DNA of 64,000 nt, from NCBI GenBank assembly GCA_050908895.1, contig CP171222.1, positions 992,001 through 1,056,000 on the forward strand. The letters run 5' to 3'. The notes beneath the pieces are model-generated. The model had not been told where the DNA came from and searched no databases. It saw only the letters and a list, made by a program, of their open reading frames with translations. Position numbers and translations under genes: made by a program. Source of the stretch: S5-A14a sp050908895 (GTDB taxonomy: Bacteria; Bacillota; Clostridia; Peptostreptococcales; Anaerovoracaceae). Below are positions 1-9,398 of this stretch, piece after piece (the stretch's first letter is position 1; every line of letters starts with the position of its first letter).

Positions 1-2183
1 TTGAAAGTAATGAAGATCTGAAGAAATTCAATTTAAAAGTCGTAGAAATAGGAGATAGATTAGGGAAGCCTGTTGTTGCAACAACTGATGCTCATTATGA
101 TGAGGCAGAGTCAGCCATATATAGAAATATACTTATGGCGGGAATGGGTTATAAAGATGCTGAACAAGGGCAGGGATTATATATGAGAACAACAGAAGAG
201 ATGATGGATGAATTCTCTTACTTAGGTGATCGTGCAAAAGAAATTGTAATAGATAATCCTAATCTAATTGCAGATAAGATTGATAAACTTAGGCCCGTGC
301 CAAAAGGAAAGTTTCCACCTAAAATCGATGGTGCGGATGAAACATTGAGAAAAACTTGTATGGAAAGAGCGTATAGTATATATGGTAATCCATTACCGGA
401 GAGAATTGAAGAGAGACTTAGTAAAGAACTGGATTCAATAATTTCCAATGGATATGCAGTTATGTATGTTGCTGCTCAAATGTTAGTGAAAAAATCTATA
501 GAAGATGGTTATCTGGTAGGGTCCCGAGGATCTGTTGGAAGTTCTCTTGCTGCAACCATGGCAGGAATAACAGAAGTAAATCCATTAGAACCACATTATA
601 TTTGTCCTAATTGCAAACACTTGGAATGGGGAGACATGAATGAATATGATTGTGGTATAGACATGCCGGATAAAGTATGTGACAAATGTGGAACTCTTAT
701 GAAAAAAGATGGATTTACAATTCCCTTTGCTACATTTCTGGGATTTGATGGGGATAAAGAGCCTGATATAGATCTTAACTTTGCCGGAGAATATCAAGCA
801 AAGGCTCATAGATATGTTGGCGAAATTTTTGGTGAAGAAAATGTATTTAAAGCCGGAACTGTTGGTACTATTGCATCAAAAACAGCATATGGATATGTAA
901 TGAAGTTCTTTGAAGAAACTCAAAGACCTGTAAACAAATATGAAGTTGACAGACTTGCAAGATGTTGTACAGGGGTGAGGAGAACAACGGGACAACATCC
1001 AGGAGGAATTATTATTGTTCCGGAGGGACACGAAATTTATGAGTTTTGTCCAGTTCAACATCCTGCAAACGATAGTACTTCAGATATAATAACTACACAT
1101 TTTGACTATCATAAAATTGATGAAAATCTATTGAAGTTAGATATACTAGGACATACAGTTCCATCTATGATTAGACATCTTTATGATATGACAGGGGTAG
1201 ACCCACTTACAGTGCCATTAACTGACAAAAAAGTTATGGGAATCTTTCTGGGTACAGAGTCTTTGGATATAATAGATGAAGAATACACTCAAACTCATGG
1301 AAGTTTTGGAATCCCCGAATTTGGAACAAGATTTGTCAGAGATATGCTGGATGATACTAAACCTGATAAATTTGCTGACCTTGTTAGAATTTCCGGATTT
1401 TCTCATGGTACCGATGTGTGGCTTAACAACGCTCAAGATTATATTAAATCGGGAACTGCTACCATGAGAGAAGTGATCTCAACTCGTGATGACATCATGA
1501 ACTACCTAATACTAAAAGGAATTGATAATAAAAAATCCTTTGACATAATGGAGAAAGTAAGAAAAAATAAAGAACTAAGCGAAGAAGAACTTAAGATAAT
1601 GTTTGATCACAATGTTCCCGGTTGGTATGTAGACTCATGTATAAAGATTAAGTATATGTTTCCAAGAGCTCATGCAGTAGCTTATGTTATGATGTCAATG
1701 AGGATGGCCTGGTACAAAGTGTACTATCCCAAAGAATTTTATGCTGCATTCTTAAGTAGTGTGGTTGCCGACTTTGATGGAGAGCTTATTTTGGGAGGAA
1801 AACATAGCGTTGAGAATCAAGTGAAGTTAATCCAAGAAAAGGGCAAGGCTGCAACGGACAAAGAGAAGAACAAAATAACTGTGTATGAAATTGTGCTTGA
1901 GATGTTTGCTAGAGGATATAATTTTTCACCGCCTGTACTAGGTATATCATTGCCCAGCAAATTTACTGTTTATGATAATAAAGTAGTGTTACCTTACGCA
2001 GCAGTAAACGGAATGGGTGAAAATGCGGCAAAAAATTTCTATAAGGCAAACAAGGAGGAGGATTTCAGTAGTATAGAGGATGCAACTAAAAGAGCTAGGC
2101 TTAGCAAGGTTGCGGTAGAAGGTCTAAAAAATATGGGGGTTTTTGAGGGCCTTTCCGAGACGGACCAGTTTTGTTTATTTTAG
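1..2183 (+). CDS. polC: DNA polymerase III PolC-type alpha subunit (3' part, 5' end outside window)
   Basis: Replicative DNA polymerase of low-GC Gram-positives. The frame is open from base 3, so the gene starts upstream; about 727 of the usual ~1,440 residues are present. The visible part opens at the end of the PHP domain (VVATTDAHYDEAES) and continues through the polymerase core: the SRGSVGSSLAA segment, a four-Cys zinc-binding insert (CPNCKH...CDKCG), the catalytic Asp region (EPDIDLNF) and the PolC signature GQHPGGIIIVP. The proofreading exonuclease would lie before the window. The ATG at 135 is internal. The gene ends in LF and is followed by about 130 bp with a new promoter, so it closes its transcription unit. 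Confidence 0.97.
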   Translation, partial: ESNEDLKKFNLKVVEIGDRLGKPVVATTDAHYDEAESAIYRNILMAGMGYKDAEQGQGLYMRTTEEMMDEFSYLGDRAKEIVIDNPNLIADKIDKLRPVPKGKFPPKIDGADETLRKTCMERAYSIYGNPLPERIEERLSKELDSIISNGYAVMYVAAQMLVKKSIEDGYLVGSRGSVGSSLAATMAGITEVNPLEPHYICPNCKHLEWGDMNEYDCGIDMPDKVCDKCGTLMKKDGFTIPFATFLGFDGDKEPDIDLNFAGEYQAKAHRYVGEIFGEENVFKAGTVGTIASKTAYGYVMKFFEETQRPVNKYEVDRLARCCTGVRRTTGQHPGGIIIVPEGHEIYEFCPVQHPANDSTSDIITTHFDYHKIDENLLKLDILGHTVPSMIRHLYDMTGVDPLTVPLTDKKVMGIFLGTESLDIIDEEYTQTHGSFGIPEFGTRFVRDMLDDTKPDKFADLVRISGFSHGTDVWLNNAQDYIKSGTATMREVISTRDDIMNYLILKGIDNKKSFDIMEKVRKNKELSEEELKIMFDHNVPGWYVDSCIKIKYMFPRAHAVAYVMMSMRMAWYKVYYPKEFYAAFLSSVVADFDGELILGGKHSVENQVKLIQEKGKAATDKEKNKITVYEIVLEMFARGYNFSPPVLGISLPSKFTVYDNKVVLPYAAVNGMGENAAKNFYKANKEEDFSSIEDATKRARLSKVAVEGLKNMGVFEGLSETDQFCLF

Positions 2184-2255
2184 ACGAAATTCTTAGGAAT
2201 TGATAAATGTAATATAGTATCAAATGACATATTTGGCAATACTTGTTGCATGATG

Positions 2256-2284
2256 TTGCAAATCAATTATAAGTGATGTATAAT
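2256..2284 (+). promoter_or_regulatory. Sigma-A-type promoter for the orphan P-loop gene
   Basis: TTGCAA at 2256-2261 and TATAAT at 2279-2284 are 17 bp apart. It lies 32 bp before the ribosome-binding site of the next gene, in the only gap after polC. Confidence 0.6.
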
Positions 2285-2315
2285 TAATTAAATAAGTTGA
2301 AGTGAGGTGATTTTC

Positions 2316-2738
2316 ATGGTTAAGTTAATCGTAGGTCATAAAGGATCTGGTAAGACAAAGCAGATGATAGCGTTAGCCAATGATACAGTAGATAACAGCA
2401 AGGGAAGTGTTATTTTTATTAATAAAAATTCCCGTTTGATGTATGATCTTAAGTATAGCATTCGTGTTGTTTGTATGGAAGATTTTGAACATATTACAAA
2501 CAGTGATGAATACATAGGCTTCATTTATGGAATTATTAGTTCGGATCATGATATTGAGACAGTGTTTATCGATAGCATTTTAAAGCATGCTGATTTCTCA
2601 TTAGGCGATTTGCCTGAGTTTTTAACGAGGCTGAAGAATATTTCAAAGAATTACGGAATGGACTTTGTGGTTAGTCTTTCTGCGGATATGGAAGAGATGA
2701 TTGGTGTAGAATTTAAAGACTACGAGGTTTTAAATTAA
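2316..2738 (+). CDS. Small orphan P-loop ATPase-like protein
   Basis: About 140 residues. A Walker A motif, GHKGSGKT, sits within the first 15 residues, and a hydrophobic strand ending in a possible Walker B Asp (ETVFIDS) lies mid-protein. It looks like a minimal P-loop NTPase domain with no recognisable effector domain; similar short proteins are sometimes annotated as ATP-binding or PilT-like without evidence. ATG 2316 is chosen because AGTGAGGTG (2301-2309) sits 6 bases upstream; an in-frame GTG at 2307 lies inside that site. It has its own promoter and terminator, so it is monocistronic. Function unknown. Confidence 0.75.
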   Translation: MVKLIVGHKGSGKTKQMIALANDTVDNSKGSVIFINKNSRLMYDLKYSIRVVCMEDFEHITNSDEYIGFIYGIISSDHDIETVFIDSILKHADFSLGDLPEFLTRLKNISKNYGMDFVVSLSADMEEMIGVEFKDYEVLN

Positions 2739-2752
2739 TTTAGAAGATTTAG

Positions 2753-2778
2753 AGGCAGGCTTAGGCTTGCCTTTTTTA
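2753..2778 (+). terminator. Intrinsic terminator after the P-loop gene
   Basis: An 8-bp stem (AGGCAGGC paired with GGCTTGCCT, one G-U pair), a TTAG loop and then six T. Confidence 0.8.
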
Positions 2779-2872
2779 TATTCTTCTTTAATTATTAGTC
2801 TACAGTTGAAAGCTTCAATTACTGAATAATAAGGAATAATATGATTTTTGGAAATATCAAAGGAATTAGAAA

Positions 2873-3523
2873 ATGCAAATTAAATTAAAAGATGTAAACA
2901 GAGTATTCAGAAAGAGAATTCCAAAACCAATTGGTAAACATAAATACTTTTCAGTTCTTATACCGTTTATTGAGAAAGATAGTGAACTATACTTAATGTA
3001 CGAGGTAAGAGCTTTAACTCTCAGAAAGCAACCCGGAGAAGTTTGCTTTCCGGGAGGACAGGTCGAGGAAGGAGAAGGTCCAATGACAGCAGCCATAAGA
3101 GAGACATGTGAAGAACTTGGACTTAGAAAAGAACAGATAACAATTCTTGGCCGTGGAGATATTTTGTATGGATATTCTAACTATACGCTGTTTACCTACG
3201 TAGGAACGATATCTTATGAAGATTACAGGAGACTTAAATGGTCAAAATCGGAGGTTGATAGAGTGTTTCTAGTTAAAGTATCCGATTTAATTAAAAATCC
3301 TCCGGAAATATATTGGGAAAATATCAGTGCAGAATTTGAAGAAGAGTTCCCTTATGCAGAGGAGTTGTTTGTAGATGAAAGAAATCCTTGGAAAAATACT
3401 AAGTGGTCAATACCGGTATACTCACAGTTGAATGATGAAGAAGCAACAATATGGGGTATGACAGCGAAAATAACAGTGTCTACACTGGAAACAATTGTCA
3501 ATGAATTAGGTTATGGGAGTTAA
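2873..3523 (+). CDS. Nudix hydrolase, CoA-pyrophosphatase (NudL) type
   Basis: 216 residues. The Nudix box G-x5-E-x7-REUxEExGU is intact around residues 62-85 (GGQVEEGE...RETCEELGL). The preceding LRKQPGEVCFPGG resembles the extra signature of the CoA-hydrolysing Nudix subgroup (UPF0035), which cleaves CoA to 3',5'-ADP and phosphopantetheine. That substrate is inferred from the motif only; a general nucleotide-sugar or dinucleotide pyrophosphatase is possible. The AAGGAA upstream supports ATG 2873. It stands alone between a terminator and the promoter of the next gene. Confidence 0.85.
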   Translation: MQIKLKDVNRVFRKRIPKPIGKHKYFSVLIPFIEKDSELYLMYEVRALTLRKQPGEVCFPGGQVEEGEGPMTAAIRETCEELGLRKEQITILGRGDILYGYSNYTLFTYVGTISYEDYRRLKWSKSEVDRVFLVKVSDLIKNPPEIYWENISAEFEEEFPYAEELFVDERNPWKNTKWSIPVYSQLNDEEATIWGMTAKITVSTLETIVNELGYGS

Positions 3524-3529
3524 TACTTA

Positions 3530-3558
3530 TAGACATATTTATTTAAATAGAGTATAAT
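3530..3558 (+). promoter_or_regulatory. Sigma-A-type promoter for the BMP lipoprotein gene
   Basis: TAGACA (3530-3535), a 17-bp spacer and a perfect TATAAT (3553-3558), 48 bp before the start codon. Confidence 0.65.
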
Positions 3559-3606
3559 AATTTACACCGAACTGAATAATTTACAATAAGTTTAGGAGGA
3601 ATTTTT

Positions 3607-4689
3607 ATGAAGAAATTGTTAACAGTAGCTATTTGTTTGGTTCTAGCATTCACAGCATTTGCATGTGGTAGCAAGGATGACAAGAAGGCTAAAGAAGACA
3701 CTTATGAAATTGCTATGATAACAGATACAGGTACCATCGACGATAAGTCATTCAACCAAGGTACTTGGGAAGGTGTCAAAGAATGGGCTGAGAAGAATAA
3801 GGTTACACATAAGTATTATCAGCCGTCGGAAGATTCAAATAAGGCTAGAATGGAGCAGATTGACCTGGCGGTTAAGAACGGTGCCAAGGTCGTTGCTACT
3901 CCGGGCTTCTTATTTCAAGAAACAATTTTCCAGGCACAGTCTAAGTATCCTGATGTAAAGTTCGTATTGATTGACGGTATCCCTGCTGAAACTCCGGAAT
4001 CAAAGCCGGAAGTTGCTAAGAATACTGTTTCAATTGTTTACTCTGAACAGGAAGCCGGATACCTGGCAGGATACGCATCTGTTAAAGAAGGATATACAAA
4101 ACTTGGATTTATGGGCGGAATGGCTGTACCGGCTGTGGTTAAATATGGATATGGATTTGTGAAGGGTGCCAATGACGCGGCCCTTGCAGATGGCAAAGAT
4201 ATATCAATTAAGTACAACTATGTTGGAACGTTCAACGCATCTCCTGATATAAAAGCTAAAGCAGCAGGATGGTATGCAGACGGAACGGAAGTTATCTTCT
4301 CATGCGGAGGAGGAATTTTTGACTCTATTTCCGCTGCAGCAGAAGAGTCTAAGGGCAAATTGATAGGCGTTGACGTTGATCAGAGTGCACAGTCTAAGAC
4401 TGTTATGACTTCGGCTATGAAATTTCTAAAAGAGGCTGTAAAGGATCAGCTAGATGCTTACAAGAAAGATGAATTTAAGGGCGGAGAAACTTTGGTACTG
4501 GGAGCTAAAGATGAAAGAATTGGACTTCCGCTTAAGACTTCTCAGTTCAAGAATTTTAAGAAGGATGATTACGAAAAGGTCTATAAAGATGTTGCTGAGG
4601 GCAAAGTTGTGATTCCAAGTGATCAAGATACCAAAGAAGATGAGCTTGCATCTAAGGCACCGAAGATTAACCTAATAATAATTAAATAG
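3607..4689 (+). CDS. BMP/PnrA-family substrate-binding lipoprotein (nucleoside uptake)
   Basis: 360 residues. The N-terminus is a lipoprotein signal peptide: two Lys, a hydrophobic core and a lipobox ending AFAC with Cys20, so the mature protein is lipid-anchored outside the cell. The rest matches the Bmp family (PnrA/TmpC), periplasmic-binding-type proteins that bind purine nucleosides for ABC importers; DTGTIDDKSFNQGTWEG is the family's characteristic early motif. No permease or ATPase gene is adjacent, so the transporter is encoded elsewhere. A strong promoter precedes it and a terminator follows, making it a single-gene unit. Autoinducer-2 or simple sugar binding is a less likely alternative. 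Confidence 0.9.
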   Translation: MKKLLTVAICLVLAFTAFACGSKDDKKAKEDTYEIAMITDTGTIDDKSFNQGTWEGVKEWAEKNKVTHKYYQPSEDSNKARMEQIDLAVKNGAKVVATPGFLFQETIFQAQSKYPDVKFVLIDGIPAETPESKPEVAKNTVSIVYSEQEAGYLAGYASVKEGYTKLGFMGGMAVPAVVKYGYGFVKGANDAALADGKDISIKYNYVGTFNASPDIKAKAAGWYADGTEVIFSCGGGIFDSISAAAEESKGKLIGVDVDQSAQSKTVMTSAMKFLKEAVKDQLDAYKKDEFKGGETLVLGAKDERIGLPLKTSQFKNFKKDDYEKVYKDVAEGKVVIPSDQDTKEDELASKAPKINLIIIK

Positions 4690-4717
4690 TATCAAGTGAA
4701 TTAATATCTTAAATATC

Positions 4718-4746
4718 AAAACTCCGTACTTTTTACGGGGTTTTGT
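4718..4746 (+). terminator. Intrinsic terminator after the BMP gene
   Basis: AAAACTCCGTA (4718-4728) pairs with TACGGGGTTTT (4734-4744), an 11-bp stem with one G-U pair and a CTTTT loop. The T-run is part of the right arm. Confidence 0.8.
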
Positions 4747-4809
4747 GTTTATAGATTAACGTTAGTCAATAGGGGTAAAAATATTACATTAAATTTTGGG
4801 AGGATAATT

Positions 4810-5748
4810 ATGTATGACATATTGATAATAGGTGCAGGTCCCGCAGGAATGACGGCAGCAATTTATGGACAAAGAGGTGGAAAGAAAACTGTTTTGTTCG
4901 ACCAGACAAGTTACGGAGGACAGATAATTAACACCGCAGAAATTGCAAATTATCCCGGCATACCTAATATGTCCGGACTTGATTTTGCGAATAAATTATA
5001 TGCACAATTTACAGACCTCGGTGCGGAAATGAGATATGAAAAAATTATTGAAATTAAGGATGGAGATAAGCCAGTAAAAACTGTTGTAACTGATTCCGGA
5101 GAAGAATATCATTGTAAGTCTATAATAATTGCAACAGGTGCTTCTCCGCGCCCTTTAGGCGTTGAGGGAGAGGAAAAGTATGTTGGTGCAGGAATAAGCT
5201 ATTGCGCAACATGTGATGGTGCTTTTTTTAAAAATAAAATAGTTGCTGTGGTTGGAGGAGGTAATACTGCTTTAGAAGATGCAGAGATTTTAAGCGGCCT
5301 ATGTAAAAAAGTTTATTTGATTCATAGGCGAGATGAATTTAGAGGAGAAGTTTCTAATGTAGAAAGGGTTAAAAGCAAAGATAATGTTGAACTGCTTTTA
5401 AATTGTGTTGTTACGAAGCTTAGTGGTGAAAGATTCATTGAATCTATTGAAGTAAAGAATAAAAAAACTGATGATGTTAAGAAAATTGATATAGACGGAG
5501 TTTTTGTTGCTATAGGACAAATGCCTAAAAATGATGCCTTTAAAAATTTTGTTGGTATAAATAAGGAAGGTTATGTGGTAGCAGGAGAAGATTGCAATAC
5601 AAATATTCCGGGAATATTTGTAGCAGGGGATTGTAGGACAAAAAAAGTTAGACAGATAACTACAGCTGTGGGAGATGGAGCTGTTGCCGGATTAGCAGCT
5701 ATTGAACACATTAATAAAATCTGCTATGAGGTCAAAACAAGTAAATGA
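4810..5748 (+). CDS. trxB: Thioredoxin-disulfide reductase
   Basis: 312 residues, the usual length for low-molecular-weight TrxR. An N-terminal FAD-binding GAGPAGMTAAIYGQR, the redox-active CATC pair (ISYCATCDGAFF, about residues 134-137), the NADPH-binding GGGNTALEDA and the C-terminal FAD motif GIFVAGDCR are all present in order. It moves electrons from NADPH to thioredoxin in the cytoplasm. A GGGAGG ribosome-binding site lies 7 bases before the ATG. No thioredoxin gene is adjacent. Confidence 0.96.
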   Translation: MYDILIIGAGPAGMTAAIYGQRGGKKTVLFDQTSYGGQIINTAEIANYPGIPNMSGLDFANKLYAQFTDLGAEMRYEKIIEIKDGDKPVKTVVTDSGEEYHCKSIIIATGASPRPLGVEGEEKYVGAGISYCATCDGAFFKNKIVAVVGGGNTALEDAEILSGLCKKVYLIHRRDEFRGEVSNVERVKSKDNVELLLNCVVTKLSGERFIESIEVKNKKTDDVKKIDIDGVFVAIGQMPKNDAFKNFVGINKEGYVVAGEDCNTNIPGIFVAGDCRTKKVRQITTAVGDGAVAGLAAIEHINKICYEVKTSK

Positions 5749-5829
5749 AGGAAGAAAGTTTTTACATTTATAAATTGAAATATAGGACTCAAAGATAAAT
5801 TAACAGAAAATTAAGAAATTGATTTTATT

Positions 5830-5876
5830 CAGCTCTGCCTTATGCTAAAATATAGTAGGGTTGGAGCTGTTTTTTT
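5830..5876 (+). terminator. Probable terminator between trxB and the ABC exporter
   Basis: CAGCTC (5830-5835) pairs with GAGCTG (5864-5869) around a ~28-base partly structured loop, followed by seven T. The long loop makes it weaker than the others here. The rest of the 184-bp gap is AT-rich, and I see no gene in it. Confidence 0.5.
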
Positions 5877-5932
5877 CATATATAAAAATTTAAGTTCAAA
5901 AGTTCGCATATCGTAGGAAAGAGAGAAATAAT

Positions 5933-6658
5933 ATGACGATTTTATCCATAAAAAACTATACCAAGAATTACGGAGATTTTTTGGCAGTAGATAATCTTAA
6001 TTTGGAAATTAATTCAGGTGAAATCTATGCATTTATCGGACATAATGGTGCAGGTAAAACAACAACACTAAAGGCATGTGCAGGAATTATGGACTTTGAC
6101 AAAGGCGAAATTTTGATTGATGGATTGGACATAAAGAAGAATCCTTTAAGCTGCAAAAAAATTATGGCATATCTTCCGGATAATCCTGATCTGTACGATG
6201 TTTTGTCAGGAATAGAATATTTGAATTTTGTTTCTGATGTATATGGAATTGAACCGAAGATTAGACAGGCTAGAATTAGAGATTTAGCAAAGCAATTCGG
6301 AATTTTTGACGATTTGGCTCAACCAATAAGCTCATATTCCCATGGGATGAAGCAAAAGTTAGCAATAATTTCTGCCCTTGTGCACAAACCTAAGCTTTTG
6401 ATGATGGATGAACCCTTTGTAGGTCTTGATCCTTCTGCAGCCCATAATCTTAAGGTTCTAATGAGAACGTTGTGCGATGAAGGTGGTGCAATTTTCTTTT
6501 CAACTCATGTCCTTGACGTAGCGGAAAAACTATGCGACAAGGTTGCTATAATTAAAAAAGGTAAGCTTATATCCTCCGGCACAATGGAAGATATAAAGGG
6601 AGATTCATCTCTTGAAGCTGTATTTTTGGAGCTTGAAGGGGAGGATTTAAATGCTTAA
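5933..6658 (+). CDS. ABC transporter ATP-binding protein
   Basis: 241 residues with a complete nucleotide-binding domain: Walker A GHNGAGKTTT (about 36-45), signature YSHGMKQKL, Walker B LLMMDEPF and the switch His in FFSTHVLD. The type resembles drug, bacitracin or antimicrobial-peptide exporter ATPases. The stop codon overlaps the following permease gene by 8 bp, so the pair is translationally coupled and should form one exporter. Substrate unknown. Confidence 0.92.
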   Translation: MTILSIKNYTKNYGDFLAVDNLNLEINSGEIYAFIGHNGAGKTTTLKACAGIMDFDKGEILIDGLDIKKNPLSCKKIMAYLPDNPDLYDVLSGIEYLNFVSDVYGIEPKIRQARIRDLAKQFGIFDDLAQPISSYSHGMKQKLAIISALVHKPKLLMMDEPFVGLDPSAAHNLKVLMRTLCDEGGAIFFSTHVLDVAEKLCDKVAIIKKGKLISSGTMEDIKGDSSLEAVFLELEGEDLNA

Positions 6659-8261
6659 AACACTTGTGAAAATTAGAATAAAGCTAATACTGTCTTCTCT
6701 TTTTAACAAAGGAAAGAAGAGAGGCAAGGGTATGGCTTTGATAATTTTTGGATTTGCCTACTATATGTTTATTGTAAATGCAATAGTGATTCCATCAACA
6801 GGAGCAATTTCCGGTAATTTAATTGGGACTAATATATCTTGGTTAGCTCCCACATTGCCAATTATTATGGCATTTGCTTTATGCTTTATTGGCAGTGTAT
6901 TTTTGGCATATCAGCAGATATATGAGTCAAAGGATAACGAAATGATACTCGCTATGCCCGTTAAACCTAGTCAAATACTTATATCTAGAATATTTGCCAT
7001 TGCAGGTTTTAACTTTTTGTATGCACTTCCGTTTTTTACTGGAACAGTCGTTGGACTTATGATAACTAATAGTGCAAGGGGAATTTTGTCAGGAGCATTT
7101 CTGCTTTTTGATTATTTGGCTATGGTCGCTTTTGTAACTATGCTTACATGTATATGTGCATGGATGCTTAGCTTGTTTCTATCAAAAATAAAAAATAATA
7201 CCCTAATTTCATCTGTAATATACATTTTTTTCTTTGGTGTATATTTTTATGGAATAATGCAGGTTAATAAAATTGGTGACGTAATAATAAAGCATGGTGA
7301 AGAAATTGCTTCTGGAATTAGTTCTTTTGCTTGGCCATTTTATACCATGGGTGTGGGTGCTACTGAACATAACATTTTTAAGACTCTTGTGTTTATAACA
7401 ATAATGATGATTCCATCGGTAGCTATATTTTGGATTATGGAAAAATCCTATATTCGAATACTTTTAAAAGAGAAGTTTACAAAAAAAGTTGAATATAAAG
7501 AATCTGTTGCCAACACAAGGACAGTTAAAAGAGCTCTTCTGCAGAAGGAAATCAGCAAATTTGTAAAGACACCTATGTATTTTCTTAATTATGGATCGTC
7601 GACACTATTTGTACTACTAGTTATTTTTTATTTAATTTTGAAAAAAGATAAGATGGAGGATGTGGTGGAGCTCTTATCCGTATATGGAGTTAAAGATACT
7701 AAAATAATTCCGGGAATCTTTACAATGATTATGTATCAATTTGCAGCAACTTCCGGTATACTAACATCGGCATCAATTAATTTAGAGGGAAAAACGCTCT
7801 GGATACTTAAGAGTCTGCCTATTTCAACAAAAGATATTTTCTTCGCAAAAATTATGGTGCCGATAGTATGCCTATGGCCGGTATTCTTTATAGGAGCGGT
7901 ACTGTCTTCTGTTGCATTAAGCTTTCCTCTTCTGCCATCATTATTGCTTGTTACGCTTCCCTGTGTGACAATGATATTTTTTGCTGTATACGGACTATAT
8001 ATTAATTTAAAACATTATAAATTAGACTGGATAAATGAAACTGAAGCTTTCAAAAGGGCGGGGGGTCCAACTATTGCCAGCTTTGCAGCGTTTGGATCGT
8101 TAATTTTGATTATTTTATTTTTCCTTCCGATTTACTTTTTGAAGATTATGACTTTTATGAACTACCTTTGGATAATTACGGGTGTTTTAGTTGTTTTCAC
8201 AATTGCAATGGTAGGAATTTTGATAAAAAAAGGAGAAAGGCTTTTCCGAAGTGTTGATTAG
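6651..8261 (+). CDS. ABC exporter permease
   Basis: 536 residues with roughly ten to twelve hydrophobic segments in two clusters, before and after a cytoplasmic stretch around residues 270-310. It belongs to the large, poorly conserved ABC-2-like permeases that pair with a single ATPase. Walker motifs are absent, as expected. It overlaps the ATPase gene by 8 bp and is followed 3 bases later by the editing-domain gene, so all three may be co-transcribed. Substrate cannot be inferred from the sequence. Confidence 0.85.
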   Translation: MLKTLVKIRIKLILSSLFNKGKKRGKGMALIIFGFAYYMFIVNAIVIPSTGAISGNLIGTNISWLAPTLPIIMAFALCFIGSVFLAYQQIYESKDNEMILAMPVKPSQILISRIFAIAGFNFLYALPFFTGTVVGLMITNSARGILSGAFLLFDYLAMVAFVTMLTCICAWMLSLFLSKIKNNTLISSVIYIFFFGVYFYGIMQVNKIGDVIIKHGEEIASGISSFAWPFYTMGVGATEHNIFKTLVFITIMMIPSVAIFWIMEKSYIRILLKEKFTKKVEYKESVANTRTVKRALLQKEISKFVKTPMYFLNYGSSTLFVLLVIFYLILKKDKMEDVVELLSVYGVKDTKIIPGIFTMIMYQFAATSGILTSASINLEGKTLWILKSLPISTKDIFFAKIMVPIVCLWPVFFIGAVLSSVALSFPLLPSLLLVTLPCVTMIFFAVYGLYINLKHYKLDWINETEAFKRAGGPTIASFAAFGSLILIILFFLPIYFLKIMTFMNYLWIITGVLVVFTIAMVGILIKKGERLFRSVD

Positions 8262-8264
8262 ACT

Positions 8265-8768
8265 ATGATTACAGAGCAAGAATTATATGATTATCTCTAT
8301 CAACTGGGGATACAAGATTTTAGTTTAAAAGAGCACCCTCCACTTTTTTCTGTGCAGGATGTTATAGATAATGATTGCCTAATGCCGGGCCTCAATTTTA
8401 AAAACCTACTCATCAAAGATAAAAAAGCAGATAAGTACTATCTCGTAATCATAGAAGATAGTAGGCACATGAATAATAAATACTATAAGACGTTCACCGG
8501 GTGGGGTAAAATTAGATTTGCTCATGAAGAAGAGCTATACGAGAAAACCGGTTTACGTCCAGGCTATGTAAGTCCTTATGGCCTTTTGAACAACCGTGAA
8601 CACGATGTTATTGTTGTTGTAGATAAATCTATTGCTTTGGCAGATGAGAATGAACTTATTAATTTTCATCCAAATCGTAATACTGCAACGATTACAGTTA
8701 AGAAAAAACAATTCGTTAAGTATATTGAAAGCCTTGGAAATGAAATAATTTGGGAGCCGTATATTTGA
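8265..8768 (+). CDS. Prolyl-tRNA editing protein, ProX/PrdX type (YbaK-like)
   Basis: 167 residues forming a single YbaK/INS-type editing domain. The stretch GYVSPYGLLN matches the substrate-loop signature of this family, and the opening ELYDYLYQLGI...HPPLFSVQD is typical of PrdX/ProXp-ala. Known members hydrolyse mischarged Ala-tRNA(Pro) or a related mischarged tRNA in trans. It begins 3 bases after the permease gene and overlaps the next start by a few bases, which suggests positional coupling rather than a shared function. Confidence 0.85.
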   Translation: MITEQELYDYLYQLGIQDFSLKEHPPLFSVQDVIDNDCLMPGLNFKNLLIKDKKADKYYLVIIEDSRHMNNKYYKTFTGWGKIRFAHEEELYEKTGLRPGYVSPYGLLNNREHDVIVVVDKSIALADENELINFHPNRNTATITVKKKQFVKYIESLGNEIIWEPYI

Positions 8769-9355
8769 ATATAATTGCATTTTTTTTATATTGCTTTGCG
8801 ACAATTTATTCGCCAGGTCCTAATATTATCGTAGCTATGTCTTTAGCAAACCGTCTTGGCGTGGAAAAAATATGGAGATTTGTTCTCGGTGTATTTATCG
8901 CTTTTGTAATTTCTTTAACCCTTGATGCGGCTTTTTCTAGAGCTTTGTTTGCTGCAATACCAAAAGTAGAGCCCTTAATGTACGTTTTTGGTGGATGTTA
9001 TCTTACATATCTTGCCCACCTAATGTGGAAAGATGATGGCGATGAAGGGACAAAAAATTTTGCTGCGAAAAATACAATTAAGATGGGTATGTTAAATCAG
9101 TTTAGCAATATAAAGACACAAATTTTTGGAATTACAGTTTTCAGCAACTTTATTTTGCCTTACTACAGGTCTCCATTTATTCTGTTTGGATTTTCCATAT
9201 GCCTGTCACTTTTTTCCGTTTCGGCGATTTATTCATGGGCTTATTTAGGAACTGTACTCCTAAAATTTTTTGGACACTACAGGAAGTACATCAATGCTGC
9301 TTTAGCTTTATCGTTAATGTATTGTGCATATACAATGTTTAGAGAAATATTATGA
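8765..9355 (+). CDS. LysE/RhtB-family amino-acid exporter
   Basis: About 196 residues with five to six hydrophobic helices; the early SPGPNIIVAMSLANRLG is the LysE-family hallmark. The family exports amino acids or their derivatives. The likely start is TTG 8765, which overlaps the previous stop codon and has GGGAG (8752-8756) 8 bases upstream; an in-frame TTG at 8750 lies before that site and is less likely. Sharing the unit with a tRNA-editing gene could point to handling excess amino acids, but this is only a suggestion. Confidence 0.88.
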   Translation: MNIIAFFLYCFATIYSPGPNIIVAMSLANRLGVEKIWRFVLGVFIAFVISLTLDAAFSRALFAAIPKVEPLMYVFGGCYLTYLAHLMWKDDGDEGTKNFAAKNTIKMGMLNQFSNIKTQIFGITVFSNFILPYYRSPFILFGFSICLSLFSVSAIYSWAYLGTVLLKFFGHYRKYINAALALSLMYCAYTMFREIL

Positions 9356-9384
9356 TTGACTAGTTATTACCATTGTGATATTAT
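9356..9384 (+). promoter_or_regulatory. Promoter of the first eut transcription unit
   Basis: TTGACT (9356-9361), a 17-bp spacer and TATTAT (9379-9384). It starts directly after the LysE stop codon and reads into the antitermination leader. Confidence 0.7.
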
Positions 9385-9398
9385 TAAAGTGTAATTGA